In this document: positions 58,868 through 64,000 of the stretch, one piece after another
Position numbering within the stretch: position 1 is the first letter of the stretch
Layout of the letters: each line of letters begins with the position of its first letter
Assembly: GCF_021172165.1 (NCBI RefSeq)
Contig: NZ_CP089096.1
Coordinates: 682,001 to 746,000, forward strand
Length of the DNA: 64,000 nt
Origin: Flavobacterium channae
GTDB lineage: Bacteria; Bacteroidota; Bacteroidia; Flavobacteriales; Flavobacteriaceae
Direction of reading: 5' to 3'
Notes under the pieces: model-generated
Database searches by the model: none
What the model saw: the letters and a program-made list of their open reading frames with translations, nothing else
What the model was told of the DNA's origin: nothing
Position numbers and translations under genes: made by a program

Positions 58868-59719
58868 ATGAAACATTGGGTTCAAATAATTGTAATTGCA
58901 GTTTTGGTATCTTCATGTGACTATTTTAAACCCGCAAAAGAACCAAAAGCAATTGCTCGTGTAGGGCAAAGTTATTTGTATGAATCCGATATTGTAAATT
59001 TAGTTCCAAAAGGTACATCAAAACAAGATAGTATTGCCATTGTAAAATCTTTTATTGATAGATGGGCAACACAAAAGTTACTTTTTGAAGCTGCTGAAAA
59101 GAATATCGGAAAAGATCAACTAGAAGAATTTAATCTTTTAATTGAACAATATAAAACCGATTTGTATACAAAAGCTTACTTAGAAAATTTAGTTATTCGA
59201 CAAGTAGATACATTGGTTACAGAAGAACAAATAGTTGATTATTATAATAAAAATAAGCAGTATTTTAAAAATTCTTCTGAGTTGGTTAAGCTTCGCTACA
59301 TCAATTTAGTTAAAGAAAATCCAAAATTTGCTAAAATTAAAGCAAAGTTTAGTTCCTTTACCAAAAAAGATAAAAAAGAGTTAGAGCAGTTGGCTGTTCA
59401 GTTTAAAAGTTATGCTTTTAACGACTCAATTTGGGTTGATATAAATCAGGTTTACGAAAAAATTCCATTTATTAATTTGGAAAACAAACAGAAGTTTATT
59501 TCGTCTGGAATGAATTTTCAGTATCCTGATTCAACAACAGTATGGTTGGTGAAGATTAACAATGTTTTGCCAAAAGATAGTGCAACGCCTCTTGAGTTTT
59601 TAAAGCCCACTATTAAGCAAATTATTATAAATAATAGAAAATTAGAATTAATTAACACATTAGAAAAAGAGATTACGAATGACGCAATCAAAGACAATAA
59701 ATATGAAATTTATAAATAA
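58868..59719 (+). CDS. SurA-like chaperone lipoprotein lacking a rotamase domain
   Basis: A 283-residue lipoprotein (lipobox VLVSSC, Cys17). It shows the N-terminal chaperone part of SurA/PrsA (KAIARVGQSYLYESDIVNLVP and a long helical region VDTLVTEEQIVDYYNKNKQYF), but no parvulin domain: the H-I-V/F-G-x-H-I pattern is missing. It is therefore a stand-alone chaperone-like protein. Its ATG follows the previous stop with no gap (TAAATG), and its 3' end overlaps the next gene by 17 nt, so all three are translated together. The loss of the rotamase domain is a family variation seen in Bacteroidetes operons; this is from memory. Confidence 0.75.
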   Translation: MKHWVQIIVIAVLVSSCDYFKPAKEPKAIARVGQSYLYESDIVNLVPKGTSKQDSIAIVKSFIDRWATQKLLFEAAEKNIGKDQLEEFNLLIEQYKTDLYTKAYLENLVIRQVDTLVTEEQIVDYYNKNKQYFKNSSELVKLRYINLVKENPKFAKIKAKFSSFTKKDKKELEQLAVQFKSYAFNDSIWVDINQVYEKIPFINLENKQKFISSGMNFQYPDSTTVWLVKINNVLPKDSATPLEFLKPTIKQIIINNRKLELINTLEKEITNDAIKDNKYEIYK

Positions 59720-61058
59720 AAAATTACTTTATACATTATTTTTAATAACATCAACAGTTGTATTTGCCCAAACTAAAAAAGAAAAAGTAGACGGTGTAGT
59801 AGGAGTTGTAGGAGATTATGTTGTATTAGATTCAGATATCGATTTGGATTTTATAACCATGAGAGCACAAGGTGTAGATACTAAAAATATTACACGTTGC
59901 GAAGTTTTTGGCAAACAATTAGAAGATAAATTATATGCACACCATGCAATTCAGGATAGTATTATTGTTACTGATGCGGAAGTTAATTCTTATTTAAATG
60001 AACAACTTGATGCTGCTGTTGAACAAATTGGTTCAATGGAGAAAGTAGTTAAGTATTATAATAAAAAGAACGAAGAAGAATTACGTAATCATTTCTTTGA
60101 TGCTGTAAAAATGATGAAACTTACAGATCAAATGCAAAAAAAGATTCTAGAATCAGTTGAAATTACACCTGAAGAAGTAAGAAACTTTTTTAAAGGTATT
60201 CCTGCTGATGAAATTCCAACCTTTGGTGCTGAAATGGAAGTAGCTCAAATTGTTGTAAAACCTGTAATCACTGAAGATGAGAAAAAAAGAGTAATTGATA
60301 AACTAAAAGAAATCAAACAAGATGTTTTAAACGGATCTAGTTTCTTTAGTAAAGCTGTTTTATTTTCTGAAGATCCTGGGTCAAGTTCAAATGGTGGTTA
60401 CTATAAAATGAATCGTAAAACACAATTCGTTAAAGAATTTAAAGATGTTGCTTTTAGTTTAGCTGAAGGTGAAATTTCTGAACCATTTGAAACAGAATTT
60501 GGATATCATATTATTATGGTTGAAAAGATTAAAGGTCAAGAAGTTGAATTACGTCATATTTTAATTTCTCCAAAAGTATCTACTCAAGCTATGAAAGATG
60601 CAAAAGAGAAAATAGAGCAAATAAGAACTAAGATTTTAAATAAAGAAATTTCTTTTGCAGATGCGGCTAAATCGTCTTCTGATCAAAAAGAAACTAGAAA
60701 TAGTGGTGGGGTTCTTCTTAATCCTAGAACTATGGAGCCAAGATTTGAACTAACCAAAATGGATCCAACATTATACGCACAAGTTTCTTCTTTAAAAGAT
60801 GGCGAAGTTTCACTTCCGTTAATTGATGAAGAAAGAGGAACAGGTAAATATTATAAGATAATTACAGTTAACAATAGAATTGATGAGCATCAAGCTGATT
60901 TTTCTAAAGATTATTTAAAGATTAAAGAGTTAGCTTTAAAAGACAAACAAATTAAAGCTATTGCAAAATGGACTGAAGAGAAAATTAAGGAAACTTATAT
61001 CAAAATCAGTGATGATTATAAAGATTGTGATTTTGCTAATAACTGGTTAAAAAAATAA
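59703..61058 (+). CDS. SurA-like peptidyl-prolyl isomerase with two parvulin domains
   Basis: A 451-residue exported isomerase/chaperone (signal peptide ending VVFAQ). The N-terminal SurA part (VDGVVGVVGDYVVLDSDIDLD and the helical ITRCEVFGKQLEDKL) is followed by two rotamase domains: about 175-275 (AEMEVAQIVVKP to FGYHIIMVEK) and about 280-385 (VELRHILISPK to YKIITVNN). The start at 59703 is chosen because it begins the signal peptide; a longer ORF starts at 59679. It is the third member of the operon and probably the main outer-membrane folding factor. Confidence 0.9.
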   Translation: MKFINKKLLYTLFLITSTVVFAQTKKEKVDGVVGVVGDYVVLDSDIDLDFITMRAQGVDTKNITRCEVFGKQLEDKLYAHHAIQDSIIVTDAEVNSYLNEQLDAAVEQIGSMEKVVKYYNKKNEEELRNHFFDAVKMMKLTDQMQKKILESVEITPEEVRNFFKGIPADEIPTFGAEMEVAQIVVKPVITEDEKKRVIDKLKEIKQDVLNGSSFFSKAVLFSEDPGSSSNGGYYKMNRKTQFVKEFKDVAFSLAEGEISEPFETEFGYHIIMVEKIKGQEVELRHILISPKVSTQAMKDAKEKIEQIRTKILNKEISFADAAKSSSDQKETRNSGGVLLNPRTMEPRFELTKMDPTLYAQVSSLKDGEVSLPLIDEERGTGKYYKIITVNNRIDEHQADFSKDYLKIKELALKDKQIKAIAKWTEEKIKETYIKISDDYKDCDFANNWLKK

Positions 61059-61076
61059 TTTCTATGTAAATTTATT

Positions 61077-61104
61077 ACCCTTTGATTTTTTCAGAGGGTT
61101 TTTT
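61077..61104 (+). terminator. Terminator of the SurA-like operon
   Basis: Arms ACCCTTTG (61077-61084) and CAGAGGGT (61092-61099), with one G-T pair and a T-run. Confidence 0.75.
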
Positions 61105-61162
61105 ATAAGTTTTTTTCTTATTTTAGACTTTTAATAATATAATTCAAATTAGACTTTTAAAT

Positions 61163-62116
61163 ATGTCAGACGTAGCAGCCATTCAGGAATTAGTTCAAAA
61201 ACAAAAAGCACTTAAACAAGAAATTGCAAAAGTAATTGTTGGTCAAGACGAAGTAGTTCATCAAATTGTGATGAGTATTTTTTCTGGAGGTCATGCTTTG
61301 TTAGTTGGTGTTCCAGGTTTAGCAAAAACTTTAATGGTAAATACTATTTCTCAAGCTTTAGGTTTGAATTTTAAGCGTATTCAGTTTACGCCAGATTTAA
61401 TGCCTTCTGATATTTTAGGAAGTGAAATTTTAGATGAAAATCGTCAGTTTAAATTTATTAAAGGACCAATATTTTCTAATATTATTTTGGCTGATGAGAT
61501 TAATAGAACGCCGCCAAAAACACAAGCTGCCCTTTTAGAAGCAATGCAAGAAAGAGCGGTTACTGTGGCGGGTCATCATTATAAATTAGATTTACCTTAT
61601 TTTGTTTTAGCTACACAAAACCCTATTGAGCAAGAAGGGACTTATCCACTACCTGAAGCGCAATTAGACCGTTTTATGTTTGCAGTTAAGTTAGATTACC
61701 CAAGTTTTCAAGAAGAAGTTGATGTTGTAAAAGCAACGACTTCTGATTTTAAACCTGTTGTAAATGCATTGTTTACGGCACAAGAAATAATAGATTATCA
61801 AAATGTAATTAGAAAAATTCCTGTTGCAGATAACGTCATTGAATATGCAGTTTCTTTAGTAAGTAAAACACGACCAGATAATCCATTATCTAATGATTTT
61901 GTAAAAACTTATATCGATTGGGGTGCTGGACCAAGAGCTTCACAAAACTTAATTTTAGCAGCAAAAACAAATGCGGCTTTTAATGGTAAGTTTTCTCCAG
62001 ATATAGAAGATGTAAAAGCGGTTGCAATTGGAATATTAAGACATCGAATTGTGAAAAATTATAAAGCTGACGCCGAAGGAATTTCGGAAGAAGAAATTAT
62101 TAAAAAGCTGTTTTAA
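61163..62116 (+). CDS. MoxR family AAA+ ATPase
   Basis: A 317-residue AAA+ protein with Walker A GVPGLAKTLMVN, Walker B NIILADEINRTPPKT and the sensor/lid part QNPIEQEGTYPLPEAQLDRFMF. MoxR proteins remodel partner proteins, often von Willebrand-domain ones. Here no such partner is adjacent; in flavobacteria the usual partners (BatA/B, DUF58) lie after moxR and are absent from this window's order. The stop codon lies inside a hairpin. The gene may be expressed with the SurA genes only through read-through. Confidence 0.9.
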   Translation: MSDVAAIQELVQKQKALKQEIAKVIVGQDEVVHQIVMSIFSGGHALLVGVPGLAKTLMVNTISQALGLNFKRIQFTPDLMPSDILGSEILDENRQFKFIKGPIFSNIILADEINRTPPKTQAALLEAMQERAVTVAGHHYKLDLPYFVLATQNPIEQEGTYPLPEAQLDRFMFAVKLDYPSFQEEVDVVKATTSDFKPVVNALFTAQEIIDYQNVIRKIPVADNVIEYAVSLVSKTRPDNPLSNDFVKTYIDWGAGPRASQNLILAAKTNAAFNGKFSPDIEDVKAVAIGILRHRIVKNYKADAEGISEEEIIKKLF

Positions 62117-62127
62117 ACAGCTTTTTG
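62102..62127 (+). terminator. Terminator containing the moxR-like stop codon
   Basis: Twelve-base arms AAAAAGCTGTTT (62102-62113) and AAACAGCTTTTT (62115-62126). The TAA stop lies at the hairpin centre, so the ribosome would reach the loop. Confidence 0.75.
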
Positions 62128-62156
62128 CAATTATTAATTAAGGTATTTTTATCTCT

Positions 62157-63263
62157 TTGGAAATAAATTCAGAAAAAAGAGTTTTCGGTTTAGATGTGTT
62201 AAGAGCAACTGCTATAACAATGGTAGTTTGTTCGCATATTCTTTGGATTTATCCAAAGAGTAATCATTTTATTCCAATGCTTTTTGAACTTTTCGGCTTT
62301 TGGGGAGTGGAACTTTTTTTTGTTTTAAGTGGTTTTTTAATAGGAAGTATATTGTATAAAACCTTTGTAGAACAAAGCTACAGATTTACTGAAGTTAAAA
62401 GCTTTTTAAAAAGACGTTGGTTCAGAACATTACCAAATTATTATTTGATTCTTTTGTTAAATATTTTGATAGCTTTTCTGCTAGGTTATAAAATTGAAGG
62501 ATTGTTTAAATACTTTTATTTTGCTCAAAACTTTTTATCAAAATCACCTTCTTTTTTCCCTGAATCATGGAGTTTGCCAATAGAAGAATTTGCATACTTG
62601 TTATTGCCATTTTCTTTGTGGGGTGTTTGTCGATTTTCTAAGAATAATAAGCAAAAATTGTTCTTAATAGTAAATCTGTTTTGGATAGTGTTTTTTATGA
62701 TGAACAAATGGATTTACAATTCCAATCATACTATTTCAGATTTAATCGAATGGAATTTAAATTTAAAATCCGTTTTAATTTATCGCGTTGATGCTATTTT
62801 AATTGGCGTTGTTGCTGCTTGGTTTTCTATTAATTATCCTTCTTGGTGGAAAAACAATAAAATCGTTTTTGCTTTTTTTGCTTCAATGATTTTTGCTTTT
62901 TTAATGTTTGGAATTCTTCCCATGAATTTAACCATTGAGCAAAATCCTTTTTTTTGGAATGTTATTTATTTGCCATTAACATCAATTGGTTTTGCATTTT
63001 TATTACCATTTTTTAGCGAATGGAAAACAAATACATCGATTTTTAAATTGCCAATTGAGGGTTTAAGTAAAATTTCATATTCTATTTATTTAATTCATTA
63101 TAGCATTGTATTGCAATTGGTGAAGTATTTTTTCGATACTCTTCAAATGTCGCAATTAGAACGCCATTTTGTTTCATTGGCAACTGTTTTGGTAACTATA
63201 ATATTTTCTTATATTCTTTATAAAGTTTACGAAAAACCAATTATGAATCTGAGGGATAAGTAA
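62157..63263 (+). CDS. Acyltransferase-3 family membrane protein
   Basis: A 368-residue inner-membrane protein with about ten hydrophobic helices. It matches Acyltransferase_3: GLDVLRATAITMVVCSHILW (first helix; H27 is a catalytic histidine), GFWGVELFFVLSGFLIGSILY and RWFRTLPNYYLILLLN, with a helix-rich C-terminus ending YEKPIMNLRDK. Such enzymes acylate sugars of LPS or exopolysaccharides. The start is the TTG at 62157, as the family normally begins near GLDVLRA and no ATG is available upstream; an internal GTG is possible but would cut the first helix. Confidence 0.8.
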   Translation: MEINSEKRVFGLDVLRATAITMVVCSHILWIYPKSNHFIPMLFELFGFWGVELFFVLSGFLIGSILYKTFVEQSYRFTEVKSFLKRRWFRTLPNYYLILLLNILIAFLLGYKIEGLFKYFYFAQNFLSKSPSFFPESWSLPIEEFAYLLLPFSLWGVCRFSKNNKQKLFLIVNLFWIVFFMMNKWIYNSNHTISDLIEWNLNLKSVLIYRVDAILIGVVAAWFSINYPSWWKNNKIVFAFFASMIFAFLMFGILPMNLTIEQNPFFWNVIYLPLTSIGFAFLLPFFSEWKTNTSIFKLPIEGLSKISYSIYLIHYSIVLQLVKYFFDTLQMSQLERHFVSLATVLVTIIFSYILYKVYEKPIMNLRDK

Positions 63264-63475
63264 GAAGTTTAAAAACTCATTTTATCACTCTGATAAAATT
63301 TACATCCTATTTTTAATAATTTAGCAAAACTTTTATTTTAAAATGCGAATTTTTCAATAAAACATTAAATAATTAAAATTTATTAGAAAATAATCACTAA
63401 AATAGAATAATTACAAATAATATTTCTTTGATTATTCATTTTTATTAAAAATTTTTTAATCTCAAACGAAATAGT

Positions 63476-63483
63476 TAAATTTG
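63476..63483 (+). promoter_or_regulatory. -7 promoter box upstream of the small ORF and acnB
   Basis: TAAATTTG fits the consensus; a near-TTG (TTT) is 19 nt upstream. The region from 63264 to 63475 is AT-rich and I see nothing else in it. The predicted transcript would include the 56-residue ORF and acnB. Confidence 0.5.
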
Positions 63484-63526
63484 TACCACTTTTTAAAAAA
63501 TAAAAAATTAAATCTTTTATAGTTTT

Positions 63527-63697
63527 ATGATTTTCGACATTGAAATGATTAAAAAAATTGGTAACAAAAATACGATTCGAGTAAGTAATTTGCTCAAATT
63601 TCTAATTTGTCTATTGTCTTGTACTTTAGGCATTTTTTATTTTTTAGATACAATGAAAGATGTTTTAGAAATAGCAACAAATCAAAACTTTTATTAA
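63527..63697 (+). CDS. Possible small membrane protein, 56 aa, upstream of acnB
   Basis: An ATG-started 56-codon frame beginning MIFDIEMIKKIGNKNTIRV, with one hydrophobic segment (LLKFLICLLSCTLGIFYFL) and an acidic C-terminal helix. It lies 18 nt before the acnB ATG, downstream of a promoter box. The frame is intact, starts with ATG and has a plausible membrane helix. There is no family match and I cannot rule out a chance ORF in AT-rich DNA. Confidence 0.35.
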   Translation: MIFDIEMIKKIGNKNTIRVSNLLKFLICLLSCTLGIFYFLDTMKDVLEIATNQNFY

Positions 63698-63714
63698 TAT
63701 AAAGATTTCTATAT

Positions 63715-64000
63715 ATGAATTTGTATAACGAGTATATCAATGAGATTGAAGAAAGAAAACAACAAGGTCTTCATCCAAAACCAATTGATGGTGCTGAATT
63801 ATTAAGTGAGATTATTTCTCAAATTAAAGACGTTTCTAATGTTAATCGTGAAGATTCTTTAAAATTCTTCATCTATAATACATTGCCAGGAACTACTCCA
63901 GCAGCTGGTGTTAAAGCTGAATTTTTAAAAGAGATTATTTTAGGTCAAGCTGTAGTAGCTGAAATAACTCCTGCTTTTGCATTCGAATTGTTATCGCATA
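63715..64000 (+). CDS. acnB: Bifunctional aconitate hydratase AcnB, N-terminal part (partial)
   Basis: The window ends within this gene; 95 residues are visible. The start MNLYNEYINEIEERKQQGLH with HPKPIDGAELLSEIISQIKD matches the AcnB HEAT-like N-terminal domain of the TCA-cycle enzyme that isomerises citrate to isocitrate. The [4Fe-4S] ligands and swivel domain are outside the window. The ATG at 63715 fits the family start. Expression may include the small ORF upstream. Confidence 0.9.
   Translation, partial: MNLYNEYINEIEERKQQGLHPKPIDGAELLSEIISQIKDVSNVNREDSLKFFIYNTLPGTTPAAGVKAEFLKEIILGQAVVAEITPAFAFELLSH

Noticed and set aside
1..64000. CRISPR arrays, prophage, IS elements, rRNA operon or replication origin
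   Set aside because: I found no regular direct repeats with spacers, no transposase or integrase reading frame, no phage structural genes, and no rRNA or DnaA-box cluster. Only short dispersed palindromes occur.

Overview
The window is a contiguous piece of a low-GC Flavobacteriaceae chromosome, most likely Flavobacterium or a close relative. The evidence is the Bacteroidetes-type promoter (TAnnTTTG at -7, often with TTG 18-19 nt upstream), the absence of Shine-Dalgarno leaders, a type IX secretion (T9SS) C-terminal sorting domain, many short-leader lipoproteins, and flavobacterial families such as DUF6607, DUF2805, DUF6132 and DUF6705. Housekeeping genes dominate. I see no prophage, insertion sequence, CRISPR array, rRNA operon or replication origin.

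Layout. 1-2.8 kb: the 3' end of recQ, a DUF983 pair and an FAD-dependent dehydrogenase. 2.8-6.5 kb: a minus-strand haem-acquisition operon (DUF6607 protein, TonB-dependent receptor, HmuY-like lipoprotein) behind a promoter flanked by three copies of a TTTAGA-N5-TCTAAA-type palindrome. 6.6-11 kb: a cold-shock-domain protein, idi, queD, a BCP peroxiredoxin, manA, tRNA-Thr and a GNAT enzyme. 11-21.7 kb: mostly minus-strand genes, including a DUF4369 lipoprotein, an M61 peptidase, two DUF2805-type paralogues, an AlkB-like dioxygenase, aqpZ, an EamA transporter, a YkuD-like protein and several small enzymes. 21.7-33.7 kb: htpG, OmpA-type proteins, a solitary ABC ATPase, an S9 peptidase, a FabH plus DinB pair and a large outer-membrane beta-barrel protein.

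33.9-40.1 kb: argS followed by two exported SGNH hydrolases (one with a LysM domain inside the SGNH fold) and an MBOAT O-acyltransferase. This has the parts of an extracytoplasmic O-acetylation system. 40.1-48.9 kb: a group of genes that appears to share one regulator. A palindrome GTAAC-N4-GTTAC lies 21-22 nt upstream of a TAnnTTTG box before a DUF6132 membrane protein, before a small Cys-rich exported protein, and (two copies) before a TolC / membrane-fusion / RND / DUF2892 efflux operon. The spacing fits a Crp/Fnr-type activator centred near -41.5.

48.9-52 kb: a lipoprotein, ffh and folD. 52-54.9 kb: an accessory patch with a lipoprotein whose C-terminal domain carries a JAB/MPN-like H-x-H...S-x-x-D signature, followed by two small exported DUF6705-like proteins. 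54.9-64 kb: prfC, an envelope-chaperone operon of three SurA/parvulin-like proteins, a MoxR ATPase, an acyltransferase-3 protein, a possible 56-residue membrane peptide and the 5' end of acnB.

The main new leads are the GTAAC-N4-GTTAC regulon, the triple operator of the haem operon, the LysM-SGNH/MBOAT cluster and the JAB-like lipoprotein cluster. Function calls come from motif and family recognition by eye; no database search was run.
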